From assembly GCF_900130045.1 (NCBI RefSeq), contig NZ_FQXT01000006.1, positions 65,488-129,487 on the forward strand: a stretch of DNA of 64,000 bases, read 5' to 3'. Source of the DNA: Leeuwenhoekiella palythoae. Lineage in GTDB: Bacteria > Bacteroidota > Bacteroidia > Flavobacteriales > Flavobacteriaceae. Made by a program: the position numbers and the translations under genes. Position 1 is the first letter of the stretch, and every line of letters begins with the position of its first letter. Positions 44,101-54,300 of this stretch are shown in pieces. The notes beneath the pieces were generated by a model. That model had not been told where the DNA came from. It made no database searches and saw only the letters and a program-made list of their open reading frames with translations.

Positions 44101-44127
44101 AAACCTCCCCACCGGGAGGTTTTTTTA
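44101..44127 (+). terminator. Rho-independent terminator after the osmC-like gene
   Basis: AAACCTCCC pairs with GGGAGGTTT around CACC, followed by T residues. Confidence 0.87.
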
Positions 44128-44153
44128 TGCGTAAGAAGCAAAGGTGTAAAGTG

Positions 44154-44161
44154 TATCTTTG
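44154..44161 (+). promoter_or_regulatory. -7 promoter box for the surface-polysaccharide cluster
   Basis: TATCTTTG is a perfect TAnnTTTG match and lies 19 bases before the GTG start of the transferase gene. The same octamer precedes tgt. Confidence 0.6.
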
Positions 44162-44180
44162 ACGAACAAAACAATAAGAA

Positions 44181-45248
44181 GTGTCTCCTTTAGTCCTTTA
44201 CATTTTACCGGCAGTGATAGCGTTTTTAACCAGTTTCATGGTCGGGAGATTGCTATGTACACAGAAGTTAGCGCGGTATTTTATTGATGATATAGGTGGA
44301 AAAAAACTACATCAAAGGGCGGTACCTGCCTCAGGAGGAATAGCATTGATAATTGGTGTTGTGCTACCAATTGTATTATTTGACCAAATTATAATCAACA
44401 GTGCCTATTTCTATTTTATGATGGGAGCAATAGGGATGTTTTTATTGGGCTTAGTTGACGACCTCAAACCCTTGGGATGGTTGCTTAAGCTTCTTTTTCA
44501 GATCGCAATTATTACTGCAGTGGTGGTTTTAGGAGATTTGCGGTTAGAGTCGGTATTGTTAGAACACAGTTTTTTTCGGTTACCTTATGCTTTGAGTGTT
44601 TTGATCAGTGTCGTGATGATCACTTTTTTAACTAATGCTTTTAATTTTATCGATGGCGTTGACGGGTTGGCGACGGCAGTAGCACTCGTATTTATATTAG
44701 GGTTATTGTATTTTCAGACGCCATTTTCGGGAGTCTTTTTGATGTGTCTGGCTGCTGCTTTATTCGGATTTAGGCAATTGAACCGCGAGCCGGCGGCGTT
44801 GTTTATGGGGGACAGCGGTTCATTATTCATTGGTTTCTGCTGTGCTTGTTTAGGAATTTTCTTTTTAGAAGCAGATCTGAATATCAACAACACGCAATTA
44901 GACTCATTTCAGCAACGTTTACCAGTTCTACTTGCGCTTTTTTGGTTTCCCATTGCAGATACGATTCGCGTCTTGATTTTGCGACTAAGCCGTAAACAAT
45001 CACTTTTCAAAAGAGATAAATTACACAGTTATTCTTCGCTCCTGCGATTGGGACACAGCCATTCTAGAATTGTAACGCTTGTGGTGATTTTGACATTATT
45101 AAATGTATTTGGGGCTTGGTATTTAGAACCTCTTTTAGGAGTGTCGTTATTTCTGGTGGTACAAGTCGCATTTAGTATAGTACTGCATTTCTATCTCAAT
45201 AGTTTGATCAAGAAGTTCACTTATCAAAAAGAAAGCAGCAATGGATGA
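44181..45248 (+). CDS. WecA/MraY-family undecaprenyl-phosphate sugar-1-phosphate transferase
   Basis: The 355-residue membrane protein has about ten helices. It moves a sugar-1-phosphate from a nucleotide sugar to undecaprenyl phosphate, starting a polysaccharide repeat unit. Conserved family points are DDIGGKKLHQRAVPASGG, FLLGLVDDLKPLG, NAFNFIDGVDGLA and FMGDSGSLFIGF, all near their expected cytoplasmic loops. It is WecA-like rather than MraY-like, because it lacks the MraY pentapeptide-site loop as far as I can see. The start is GTG at 44181. The aminotransferase gene begins eight bases before its stop, so they are coupled. Confidence 0.9.
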   Translation: MSPLVLYILPAVIAFLTSFMVGRLLCTQKLARYFIDDIGGKKLHQRAVPASGGIALIIGVVLPIVLFDQIIINSAYFYFMMGAIGMFLLGLVDDLKPLGWLLKLLFQIAIITAVVVLGDLRLESVLLEHSFFRLPYALSVLISVVMITFLTNAFNFIDGVDGLATAVALVFILGLLYFQTPFSGVFLMCLAAALFGFRQLNREPAALFMGDSGSLFIGFCCACLGIFFLEADLNINNTQLDSFQQRLPVLLALFWFPIADTIRVLILRLSRKQSLFKRDKLHSYSSLLRLGHSHSRIVTLVVILTLLNVFGAWYLEPLLGVSLFLVVQVAFSIVLHFYLNSLIKKFTYQKESSNG

Positions 45249-46383
45249 GCCAAAAAAAATAGCGCTTGCATTGCCTTCTATTGAGGCCACGGCGGTAGAT
45301 TATCTTGCTGAGGTTGTCAATCAAAATTGGGTAACTTCCGGTGGGCCCACGGGGACAAAATTTGAAAAGCAACTTCAAGAATTTCTTCAAACGGAGCGGG
45401 AAGTAGTGGCTTTAAACTCAGGAACGGCAGCCTTACATCTAGCTTTAAAATTAGCCGGAGTGCAACGCGACGATTTTGTGCTTTGCCAAACGATGAGTTT
45501 TGTGGCTTCGGCAAATCCTATAGACTATTTAGGTGCGATTCCTGTATTTATTGATAGTGAAAAGAGTACCTACAATCTTGCTCCTGAATATGTAAAGGAG
45601 GCTATTAAATGGTGCCTAAAACAAAACAAAAAGCCGGCGGCTCTGGTTGCGGTTCATTCCTTTGGGATTCCCTGTCAAGTAAAAGAAATAGCCAGGCTTT
45701 GCAAAGATTATGAGATTCCATTGATCGAAGATGCTGCCGAAGCTTTAGGGAGTAAGTATAAGAATCAACCTTGTGGACTTTTTGGCGATTATGGAATGCT
45801 ATCCTTTAACGGTAATAAAATCATCACGACCGGTGGCGGTGGTGCGCTGATTTGTAAAGATACTCAAGAGGCCGAGGAAGCCCGGCATTTGTCGCGTCAG
45901 GCAAAAAGTACGGCAATAGGATTTGAACACGATGCGGTAGGCTTTAATTATGCAATGCCGGGATTAAATGCAGCGCTTGGTTTAAGTCAGTTACAAACGC
46001 TCACAGAACGAATTCAAAAGAAGCGGGAGCTTTATCAGTTTTATCAGGAATGCTTTGCCGAAATAGAAGAAATTGAAGTACTCAGCGTTCAAAATGAGGA
46101 ATATTATGCGAATTATTGGCTGACTGTAATTCGATTTACAGGAAGTAATTCGACCAAAAATCCGGAACAATTTCAAGCTTTTTTAGCCAAAAAAGGTATT
46201 GAATCCCGTTTCCCGTGGAAGCCCTTGCATCTTCAAGAGATTTATGATGAACAGCATTATTTTGGAGCGCAGAACGCAGAGACCTTATGGAAGACCGGAT
46301 TGTGTCTGCCATCTGGATGTGGTTTGATAAAAGAGGATCTTAACCGAATTCAGCAGGCAATAAATGCTTATTTTTCGGCTTAA
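45241..46383 (+). CDS. DegT/DnrJ/EryC1-family sugar aminotransferase
   Basis: The 380-residue PLP enzyme moves an amino group to a nucleotide-linked keto sugar. VALNSGTAALHLALKLAGV, the PLP phosphate site, is near residue 58. IEDAAEALGSKYKNQPCG holds the PLP-ring Asp, and LSFNGNKIITTGGGG holds the catalytic Lys. C-terminal GCGLIKEDLNRIQQAI is also typical. Together with the following CapD-like dehydratase it would give a UDP-4-amino-4,6-dideoxy sugar, as in PglF/PglE. The ATG overlaps the end of the transferase gene by eight bases. The final acetyltransferase is not in the window. Confidence 0.92.
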   Translation: MDEPKKIALALPSIEATAVDYLAEVVNQNWVTSGGPTGTKFEKQLQEFLQTEREVVALNSGTAALHLALKLAGVQRDDFVLCQTMSFVASANPIDYLGAIPVFIDSEKSTYNLAPEYVKEAIKWCLKQNKKPAALVAVHSFGIPCQVKEIARLCKDYEIPLIEDAAEALGSKYKNQPCGLFGDYGMLSFNGNKIITTGGGGALICKDTQEAEEARHLSRQAKSTAIGFEHDAVGFNYAMPGLNAALGLSQLQTLTERIQKKRELYQFYQECFAEIEEIEVLSVQNEEYYANYWLTVIRFTGSNSTKNPEQFQAFLAKKGIESRFPWKPLHLQEIYDEQHYFGAQNAETLWKTGLCLPSGCGLIKEDLNRIQQAINAYFSA

Positions 46384-46385
46384 TT

Positions 46386-47381
46386 ATGGAGATTTCTGAG
46401 CTTAAAAACCAAACCATTCTCATAACCGGCGCCGCTGGAAGCATTGGCCGCGAACTGGTTTTAGGCCTAGCGCAATACGAACCCCAGCAATTGATTCTGG
46501 TAGATATCTCCGAATTGGGAATGCATAGCTTACTACAAGAAATGGCGATACATTTTCCGAAGGTGAAGTTGACCTATTACCTAGAAAGTATTTGTGATGC
46601 TACTTTTATTGCGGCGTTATTTGAAAGACACCTCATCGATCTCGTTTTCCACGCAGCGGCCTATAAACACGTTTCTTTAATGGAAGTAAATGTGTGTGCA
46701 GCGGTGAAAACAAATATTAAGGGCGCCAAATTACTTATTGATACTTCCTGCAAACATAATATCTCAAGATTCATCTTTATTTCAACCGATAAGGCTGTTG
46801 AGCCGGTGAGTATAATGGGAATGACGAAAAAAGTGGTCGAAGAATATTTGCTTTTTAAAAAGACGGAAAATATAACGACACAGCTTAGTATTTTGCGTTT
46901 GTGCAATGTATACGATTCTTCGGGTTCTGTGGTTCCTGTGTTTAAAGAGCGAATAAAGCAAAATCTTCCGTTGGAAATAAAAGGGAATGATGTTCAACGC
47001 GCTTATATCCACAAAGATCAGTTATTACCAATGGTCCTTGCAATTCTTGATAGTGAGCACAGCGATGGAGTTTTTATCCCAAAGCATTTTTCGGTGCAGA
47101 CCGTAGCACAAATTGCAAATCATTGGGTTCAAGAATTGTTAGGTAGTTCTTTGTCAGAGTATCCGGTAGTAAACAAAGCGCTTCCGGAGTATGAAAAAGA
47201 AAAAGAACTTCTGCACTTAAAAAGCGATACGGTACATTCAATGGATAATGATGTCTTGCTACGTATCGCCCCTTCCACAACGCAAATTGATATAGAAATG
47301 CTAACGCAGAGTATTAAGGCAGCTGAAGCATTTAAGGACGCTGAAGCACGTGTATTACTTCAGAAGCTTGCCATAGCTTAG
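46386..47381 (+). CDS. CapD/FlaA1-like nucleotide-sugar dehydratase (soluble form)
   Basis: The 331-residue short-chain dehydrogenase has an NAD loop ITGAAGSIGRELVLGL, FHAAAYKHVSLMEVNVCAAV, and the active-site stretch FISTDKAVEPVSIMGMTKKVVEEY. This uses Met-x-x-x-Lys in place of the usual Tyr-x-x-x-Lys, as is normal in the CapD/FlaA1 group. The N-terminal membrane part of CapD is absent, so the enzyme is cytoplasmic. It probably removes water from UDP-GlcNAc to give a 4-keto-6-deoxy sugar for the aminotransferase encoded just upstream, two bases away. The C-terminus is somewhat divergent. Confidence 0.85.
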   Translation: MEISELKNQTILITGAAGSIGRELVLGLAQYEPQQLILVDISELGMHSLLQEMAIHFPKVKLTYYLESICDATFIAALFERHLIDLVFHAAAYKHVSLMEVNVCAAVKTNIKGAKLLIDTSCKHNISRFIFISTDKAVEPVSIMGMTKKVVEEYLLFKKTENITTQLSILRLCNVYDSSGSVVPVFKERIKQNLPLEIKGNDVQRAYIHKDQLLPMVLAILDSEHSDGVFIPKHFSVQTVAQIANHWVQELLGSSLSEYPVVNKALPEYEKEKELLHLKSDTVHSMDNDVLLRIAPSTTQIDIEMLTQSIKAAEAFKDAEARVLLQKLAIA

Positions 47382-48115
47382 CTAAAATTAGCATTGGTAT
47401 TGCTAATGATTCGATCGAGATCTTGCTCGTATTTTCCGGCAAATTTCACCTTTTTCAAATTCTCAACGTGACGCATATGGTGCGTGTCTGTACCGATAAA
47501 ATCATACATTCCTTCGCTGAGTAATTTCAGCGCGATTTTAGCAATACCGGGTCCGTAGTAACCGCTAATAGATAAAGCATTCAACTGAAATTTACAGATA
47601 TTCTTAAGTTCGTTATAAGTATCGTATTTGGCGTGATAAAAAGCATAACGCTCAGGATGCGCCAAAACAGGTACAAAACCAGAATTACCTACTTTAAAAA
47701 GGATTTCTCTAAGGTTTACAGGGGGTTGTAAATACGACATTTCAACCAAAACATAGTTGTCTTTTAGCGGTAAGATCTGTTTGTTCTCCAAAAGATCTAC
47801 AAGGCCGGAATCCATCATATATTCTGAGGAAGACCGGATGCTGAACTCCGAGTGGCCGTTTTCTTTTAGAAAGGTTTTCAGCGTAGCTTCAGCATCTAAA
47901 ATAGTCTCAGGCGTATTGGGGTAATAATCACTCATCGTATGCGGTGTGCAAATGAGGTTGGTAATACCCATTTCCTTAAACTGCGTTAATAGCTGAAGAG
48001 AATCTTCGGGAGTTTTAGCTCCGTCGTCAATTCCCGGTAAAATATGATTATGAATATCGGTGAATTCACCCAGTTTAGCGGCAAGAAATTTTTTCGAACT
48101 GAAAATAGAGAACAT
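47378..48115 (-). CDS. CpsB/YwqE-type tyrosine-protein phosphatase (PHP domain)
   Basis: The 245-residue metal-dependent phosphatase removes phosphate from tyrosine kinases that control capsule or exopolysaccharide chain length. TDIHNHILPGIDDGAKT is the PHP N-terminal metal site. CTPHTMSDYY, VLAHPERYAF and IGTDTHHMRHVENL give the other ligands. I chose the ATG at 48115 rather than 48145, because a perfect -7 box (48133-48140, minus strand) lies between the two. Its stop overlaps the CapD gene by four bases, in convergent orientation. No partner kinase gene is in the window. Confidence 0.9.
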   Translation of the reverse strand: MFSIFSSKKFLAAKLGEFTDIHNHILPGIDDGAKTPEDSLQLLTQFKEMGITNLICTPHTMSDYYPNTPETILDAEATLKTFLKENGHSEFSIRSSSEYMMDSGLVDLLENKQILPLKDNYVLVEMSYLQPPVNLREILFKVGNSGFVPVLAHPERYAFYHAKYDTYNELKNICKFQLNALSISGYYGPGIAKIALKLLSEGMYDFIGTDTHHMRHVENLKKVKFAGKYEQDLDRIISNTNANFS

Positions 48116-48132
48116 TAAGCTGAAATTTTTGG

Positions 48133-48140
48133 CAAAAGTA
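48133..48140 (-). promoter_or_regulatory. -7 promoter box for the PHP phosphatase gene
   Basis: TACTTTTG on the minus strand fits TAnnTTTG, 17 bases before the ATG at 48115. Confidence 0.55.
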
Positions 48141-48313
48141 AACAATTCTAAGCGGAGATAAAGAACGTAAAATTTAGTTTAATTTAAAATGCTATTCCGC
48201 AAAAAGAGGTTCTCTACGTTTCAGATGTGTGTACTGGAGGAAAGAATCAGCACGCTTCTTGATGTGGTAGAACGCATAAAAAGATTGCAGCTAATTGAGT
48301 ATATTGCCCGGTG

Positions 48314-51124
48314 ATGCGATTTACGAGACCCTTATATATGCTGTTTTGGTTGTGTTTTATTTTTACAAGCACTGCCCAAGAGTTGCCGCCTGTACTTAAT
48401 TTTACTCCCGAGCAATACAATGCGGAAAACCAGAATTGGGATATTACACAAGGGGAGGATAAGCTTATCTACGTGGCCAATAATTCGGGATTGCTCGAGT
48501 ATGATGGCGCCAAATGGCGTTTGTACCCTACTTCTAATAAAACCATTATGCGGTCCGTTGCGACTCAAGGTGATCTGATTTACACAGGGGCGTACATGGA
48601 ATTTGGCTATTGGGAGCGTGGCAGTAATGGCTTGTTGCAGTATACGTCGTTAAGCGATAAATTAGATGAGCCACTTATTGAAGATGAGCAGTTTTGGAAT
48701 ATTATTTTGGTTGATAACCTCATTCTTTTTCAATCTTTAGATCGCATTTACAGCTACAATACAGAGACTTCAAATTTTCAAATCATTGATTCAGAATCGG
48801 CTATTGTACGGTCTTTTCTAGTTGGGAAATCCGTTTATTTTCAACAGGAAGGTTTGGGTTTGTACCAACTTCAGAACGGTCAACCCGTATTGATAGCTGA
48901 CGCATTGCCGTTTTCAGACTACTTGTTGGTCGCATTGTATAGCAAGGATAATACACTAATGGTAGTCACCCAAAAACACGGGATTTTTCAGTTAAAGCCT
49001 AATGGCGAAATGTCGTCTTGGAACTATGAAGCACAAGATGCGATTGCTAACGAAACGGTGTATGCAGCGCTTCAACTATCTGATCAAACCCTGCTTTTAG
49101 GAACAATATCTAACGGCCTGTACCATCTTGATGCCTCGGGAAAGATAAAGTATCAAATTGATCAGGTTTCAGGACTTTCTAACAATACGGTACTGAGTCT
49201 TTGGGAAGATCAGGAGGCACACGTGTGGCTTGGTCTGGATAACGGGATCAGTGTGGTTAATAGCAATTCGGCTTTTAGAGTGTATACCGATTATGACGGG
49301 AGTTTAGGGGCGGTCTATGCGGCAAAGAAGCATAAGGGCTATTTATATCTGGGAACCAACCAAGGACTTTTTTATAAAAAGGATGCTGCTGCCAGTGAGG
49401 AATATCAACTTATTCCGGATACTAAAGGGCAGGTGTGGAGGTTGAACATTTTGGGTGATGCGCTTATTTGTGGCCATCACGAAGGAACTTTTCGTGTAGA
49501 AGAGAATAGAGTGATTCCCATAGCTAATATTGCCGGAACCTGGGATGTGCATCAATTGAACGATACGCTCGCGATTCAGGGTAATTATAGCGGACTCTAT
49601 ATTTTAGAGCGAAAGGAAACGGGATGGCAGTTACGCAATAAACTGGAAGGCTTTGATATCTCGAGCAGGTATTTTGCTTTTAGCGGTCCACAGGAGCTTT
49701 ATGTAAGCCACGAATATAAAGGGGTTTTTAAATTGAATATTGATGATAGCTTTAGAACGATCACTGAATCCAGACTCCTGAAGCAGCTCCCTAAAGGTGC
49801 TAAGTCCAGTATTTTTAAATACAATAATGAAGTGCTATACGCCTATGAGGAAGGGATTTTTAGACTGAATAAGTCCGCGAAAGTTTTTGAAAAAGACAGC
49901 TTACTTTCTCGTACGTTTTTAGAATCAGGAGGCTATTCTTCGGGTAAACTTACCTATGACACCGGCAATAATAGGCTGTGGGCTTTCAATGAGCAGGAAG
50001 TGCTGTATTTTGAGCCCGGAATTCTTGCAGATCAGCTTAAAGTAAGAAGGATCGCCTTGCCTGCAAAAACAAGAAAGGATATTCCCGGTTTTGAAAACAT
50101 TACCTATCTAGACGCAAATACCTATCTGCTGGGTAATGCAACGGGTTATATTGTTTTAGATACCGAAAAGCTTAGCGATGAAAAGTACTCTATAAAGCTT
50201 AGAACAATGAAGAACGGTAGTCGCGAAGGAGAATTGGTCACACTAGATCAAACAACTACCGAAGCATTTCATTACAAACAAAATACATTCGCTTTTGATT
50301 TTAGTGTAGCAGAATACGAGAAGTTTAGAGCAGTCGTCTATCAGTATCGTTTAAAAGGATTGTATGAAGAATGGACCAATTGGTCAACCAGTGCTACGGC
50401 CTCGTTTGAAAATTTACCACCGGGAACGTACACCTTTGAAGCTAGAGCACGCATAGGGGATCAATTATCAGAAAACACGCTGCACTATTCTTTTACCGTA
50501 GCACGCCCGTGGTATTTGTCTGTGGTTGCGATTATAATTTACGGAGTACTTCTTGTTTTAATATTTATAGGGATTCAGGTCGTTAACCGTAAGTTTTATA
50601 AAAGGCAAAAAGAACGGCTAATTGAGATCAATCAGCGTAAGTTGGAAGTAGCAACCTATGAGAATGAGCGCCGAATCATGAAACTGGAGAATGAGAAACT
50701 GCAACAAGATGTAGAAAGCAAGAACCGTGAATTGGCCGCTTCCACGATGAGTATTGTTAAGAAAAACGAATTGCTCAATGCTATTAAAAAAGAATTGGAT
50801 TCGGATACTCAAGAAAATGAATTGAAATCCGTAATTAAGATTATAGATAAAAACCTGAACCCTAAAAAGGATTGGGAGTTTTTTAGAGAAGCATTCAATA
50901 ATGCAGATAAAGACTTTCTAAAGAAAATTAAAGAGCAGCATCCTAAACTTACTCCAAACGATCTTAAACTCTGCGCATACCTTAGACTAAATTTATCCTC
51001 AAAAGAAATAGCGCCTCTTTTAAACATTTCTGTGAGAAGTGTAGAAATCAAAAGATACCGTTTACGCAAGAAAATGGAGTTAGAACACGAAGAAAGTCTT
51101 GTTGAGTATATTTTGTCGATTTAG
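48314..51124 (+). CDS. Membrane-bound PUL regulator: propeller, Y_Y_Y and LuxR-type HTH domains
   Basis: The 936-residue protein begins with a signal peptide (PLYMLFWLCFIFTSTAQ). A beta-propeller of about 14 short repeats covers 25-670 (many WD-like blades, for example LWEDQEAHVWLGLDNGISV). A Y_Y_Y domain follows at 675-730 (YQYRLKGLYEEWTNWS, LPPGTYTFEARA), then one membrane helix at 731-757 and a coiled coil at 765-860. The C-terminal LuxR-like helix-turn-helix lies at 879-920 (LRLNLSSKEIAPLLNISVRS). There is no histidine kinase, so this is a one-component transmembrane sensor like those beside PULs. It probably binds a glucan fragment in the periplasm and activates susC. I place the start at the ATG at 48314, not the GTG one codon before. 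Confidence 0.88.
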   Translation: MRFTRPLYMLFWLCFIFTSTAQELPPVLNFTPEQYNAENQNWDITQGEDKLIYVANNSGLLEYDGAKWRLYPTSNKTIMRSVATQGDLIYTGAYMEFGYWERGSNGLLQYTSLSDKLDEPLIEDEQFWNIILVDNLILFQSLDRIYSYNTETSNFQIIDSESAIVRSFLVGKSVYFQQEGLGLYQLQNGQPVLIADALPFSDYLLVALYSKDNTLMVVTQKHGIFQLKPNGEMSSWNYEAQDAIANETVYAALQLSDQTLLLGTISNGLYHLDASGKIKYQIDQVSGLSNNTVLSLWEDQEAHVWLGLDNGISVVNSNSAFRVYTDYDGSLGAVYAAKKHKGYLYLGTNQGLFYKKDAAASEEYQLIPDTKGQVWRLNILGDALICGHHEGTFRVEENRVIPIANIAGTWDVHQLNDTLAIQGNYSGLYILERKETGWQLRNKLEGFDISSRYFAFSGPQELYVSHEYKGVFKLNIDDSFRTITESRLLKQLPKGAKSSIFKYNNEVLYAYEEGIFRLNKSAKVFEKDSLLSRTFLESGGYSSGKLTYDTGNNRLWAFNEQEVLYFEPGILADQLKVRRIALPAKTRKDIPGFENITYLDANTYLLGNATGYIVLDTEKLSDEKYSIKLRTMKNGSREGELVTLDQTTTEAFHYKQNTFAFDFSVAEYEKFRAVVYQYRLKGLYEEWTNWSTSATASFENLPPGTYTFEARARIGDQLSENTLHYSFTVARPWYLSVVAIIIYGVLLVLIFIGIQVVNRKFYKRQKERLIEINQRKLEVATYENERRIMKLENEKLQQDVESKNRELAASTMSIVKKNELLNAIKKELDSDTQENELKSVIKIIDKNLNPKKDWEFFREAFNNADKDFLKKIKEQHPKLTPNDLKLCAYLRLNLSSKEIAPLLNISVRSVEIKRYRLRKKMELEHEESLVEYILSI

Positions 51125-51148
51125 ATCACCTCATCAATTCTTAAAATC

Positions 51149-51167
51149 ACCTATACATTACCTATAC
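51149..51167. repeat. Direct repeat ACCTATAC, period 11 bp, upstream of susC
   Basis: ACCTATAC occurs twice with three bases between (51149-51156 and 51160-51167). The spacing is one helical turn, which would put both copies on the same DNA face, as for a dimeric activator. It lies 206 bases before the susC ATG and just after the regulator gene. Confidence 0.5.
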
Positions 51168-51244
51168 GAAAACGATAGTAATTTTATTTACAGCTATTTA
51201 TAGCCTTTACATTTCTAAATTTAACAACTGCTAAAAAGCCTTAT

Positions 51245-51262
51245 AGCGAAAGCGTTTGCGCT
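51245..51262. promoter_or_regulatory. Imperfect palindrome upstream of susC
   Basis: AGCGAAAGCGTTTGCGCT has outer arms AGCG/CGCT and inner AAA/TTT, with one unpaired base in the right half. It lies 85 bases before the -7 box of susC and could be an operator or the edge of a stem. Confidence 0.35.
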
Positions 51263-51346
51263 AAAAATTGAAGCATTTTCGATTTAATTAAGCATCTGTA
51301 TATTTTTTGTTGAGGTCGTTTTCTCGAATACGATATAGTTATAAAA

Positions 51347-51354
51347 TAGATTTG
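51347..51354 (+). promoter_or_regulatory. -7 promoter box for the PUL operon
   Basis: TAGATTTG matches TAnnTTTG and lies 18 bases before the susC ATG. There is no TTG at the usual -33 spacing, which is consistent with a promoter that needs an activator. Confidence 0.5.
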
Positions 51355-51372
51355 ATTTCCAAATTAAAATTT

Positions 51373-54300
51373 ATGAAATCATTTTTATCCTTGATCTTAT
51401 TCGGGTTGCTCACTTCGGGGCTCTTTAGCCAGACCGGTACCGAAGTGCGCGTTACAGGTACTGTGACAGATATGTCAGGAATGCCACTGCCGGGAGTGAA
51501 TGTCATTGTGAAAGGTTCTTCCTCAGGAACAAGTACAGATTTTGACGGTCTTTTCAGTTTAGATGTCCCGTCTTCGAGCATTTTAGTGTTTTCCTATTTG
51601 GGCTTTCAAACTCAGGAAATAGCCGTAAATGGGGCTGCAGACCTTAACGTGCAATTGGTTGAAGATACCAGTGCACTAGATGAAGTCGTCGTGGTTGGTT
51701 ACGGAACGCAAAAGAAGAAAGAAATTACCGGTGCGGTAAGCGTTGTAGGTTCTGAAACAATTGAGGAGCAAAACCCTGTGCGGGTAGAACAAGCCTTACA
51801 AGGTCGTGTGGCCGGGGTAAATATCAGCTCCAATTCGGGATCGCCGGGTAGTGCTTCTACGATATCTATCCGTGGTATTTCTACCAACGGAGACAACCGA
51901 CCTTTAATTTTGGTTGACGGTGCGGTGATCGAAGATCTTAGTGTGATCAACCCAAATGATATCGAGAGCATCAATGTTTTAAAAGATGCTACAGCCGGTA
52001 TTTACGGGGTGCGAGCTGCAAACGGTGTGATCTTGATCACAACAAAGGGAGGTCGTAAAAACAGTGACCTCCGTGTAGACGTTGATACGTATGTAGGTCT
52101 GCAAGAAACCACACGTAAACTTCCGGTGCTTAATGCAACCGAATATGGTGTGATCATTAACGAGGCTTACGCAGCGGGCAATCAGGCGCTGCCATTCCCT
52201 AATCTTGCGGTTCTTGGTCAAGGAACCAACTGGCAGGATGAGGTGTTTAGACAAGCCTTACTCTCAGATATAAATGCTACCGTATATGGTGGTGGTGAAA
52301 AATCGGCGTATTCTGTAGGTGCAGGATATTTAGATCAGGATGGAATTGTTGGAGGCGGAGCGGTAAACTTCAACCGTTTTACAGGAAGAGGAAGTTACGA
52401 TTATGATATTTTAGAAAATCTCAAGTTTTCTTCAACAGCGATCTATACGCACTCCAATAGAAAAACCCTTTCTGAAAATGCATTGGGATCTGTGTTGTTC
52501 AATGCGGTGAATATGGCGCCTACGTTCAGTGTTCGTGATGCCAATGGGGATTTTACGATTGCAAACGGTCTAGGGAATGAGGTGATCAACCCTATCGCGC
52601 AAATTGCGAATACCTTTAATACCAACGAGGTAGATAAGCTTACTGGGACGGTTGGACTTTCGTATAATTTCTGGAATCATTTTACGGCAGAATCACGCTA
52701 TCAGTTCAACTATTCTGAAGTGCGTGGGCGTAGTTATTTACCGGCAGGATTGAATTTTGGAGACGGAAAAGTCTTCAACAATCTGGGGGTAAATCAATAT
52801 TTTGTAAACGACAGTTTCTTTAGAGATTATACGTTTGATAACTTCTTGACTTATCAGAATACGTTTGCAGATGATCACAACCTTACCGTTTTATTAGGGA
52901 TGTCTGCATTTAAAACCAGTGGTGAATTTTACAATTTCACAGGACGAGACGTGCCGGGAACTGCTTTTGGCGAAGCTACACTTGACGGTGCAGGCGAGGT
53001 GATCGATGCTCGTGACATCAGTGGCCCTGCTGAGTTTGATCAGCGCTTGCTTTCTTATTTTACGCGTGTTCAGTATAACTACAAAGAGCGTTATTTGCTT
53101 TCAGCAGTGTTACGCCGTGACGGTTCTTCAAACTTCGGACCGGAGAATAAATTTGGTTACTTCCCTTCGGCTTCTATTGGTTGGGTGGCGAGTGATGAAC
53201 CCTTCTTCGGTTCTAGCGATTTGCTCAACTTTTTAAAGCTTAGAGCGAGTTACGGTATTTTGGGTAATGACCGTATTGGAGCGTTTGGTTACGTTTCTAC
53301 ACTTAATGCAGAAGGAACTTACGTGTTTGATGACGAACTCGTGAACGGAGTTGCTGCTGGTCAGCTTTCTAACCCTGAAATTAAATGGGAGCGTCAGAAG
53401 ACCTTTGATGTCGGTTTTGATGCACGCTTGTTCAATAATCGGATCGATCTTACGATGGACTATTTTAAGCGTCGTACCGATGATTTATTGCTAGTGCCTC
53501 AGGTTTCGGGAATTTTAGGAGTTTATGCGCCGGGTGCAGGAGCTCCAATCGTAAATGCCGGAAGTGTTGAGAACCAAGGATTAGAATTCTCGGTTTCTTA
53601 TGATCAGCCAATTGGTGACGATGCGGGATTCAATTTGAGCTACAACTTCACCACACTGAAAAACGAAGTGCTTGAAGTAGGAAATGAAAGTGGCTTTATT
53701 CCGGGTGGAAGTTTTGGTTTCGGTCAGGAGCCGCCTGCACGTATGGAAGCCGGCTTTCCAATCGGGTATTTCTACGGTTTACAAACCAACGGTATTTTTC
53801 AATCTCAAGCTGAAGTTGATGCGCACGCAACACAAACCGATGCTACCTTGGGAGATTTACGCTACGTAGATCAAAACGGAGATGGTGTCATTAATGGCGA
53901 TGATCGTGTGAATATTGGCGACCCAATTCCAGATGTTACGATGGGTCTTAATTTAGGATTCAACTATAAGAATTTTGACTTTACGGCTTATGCATTTGCT
54001 TCCATAGGCAATGACATAGTACGCTCGTACGACCGTAATCAAAACCTGACCAATAAAACCAATTATGTCTTAGACCGTTGGACGGGACCGGGATCTACAA
54101 ACAGCTATCCACGCGTAACCGTTGGGCCTAACTCTAACCTGTTGTTCTCCGATTTTTATGTAGAAGACGGTTCGTATGTAAGATTACAAAACGTGCAGTT
54201 AGGTTATAGTTTAGGCAATGAAGTCTTAGATCAATTAGGCATTAGAAAACTACGTTTTTACTTGGCGGTGACCAATGCGTTTACGCTAACAGAGTATAAA

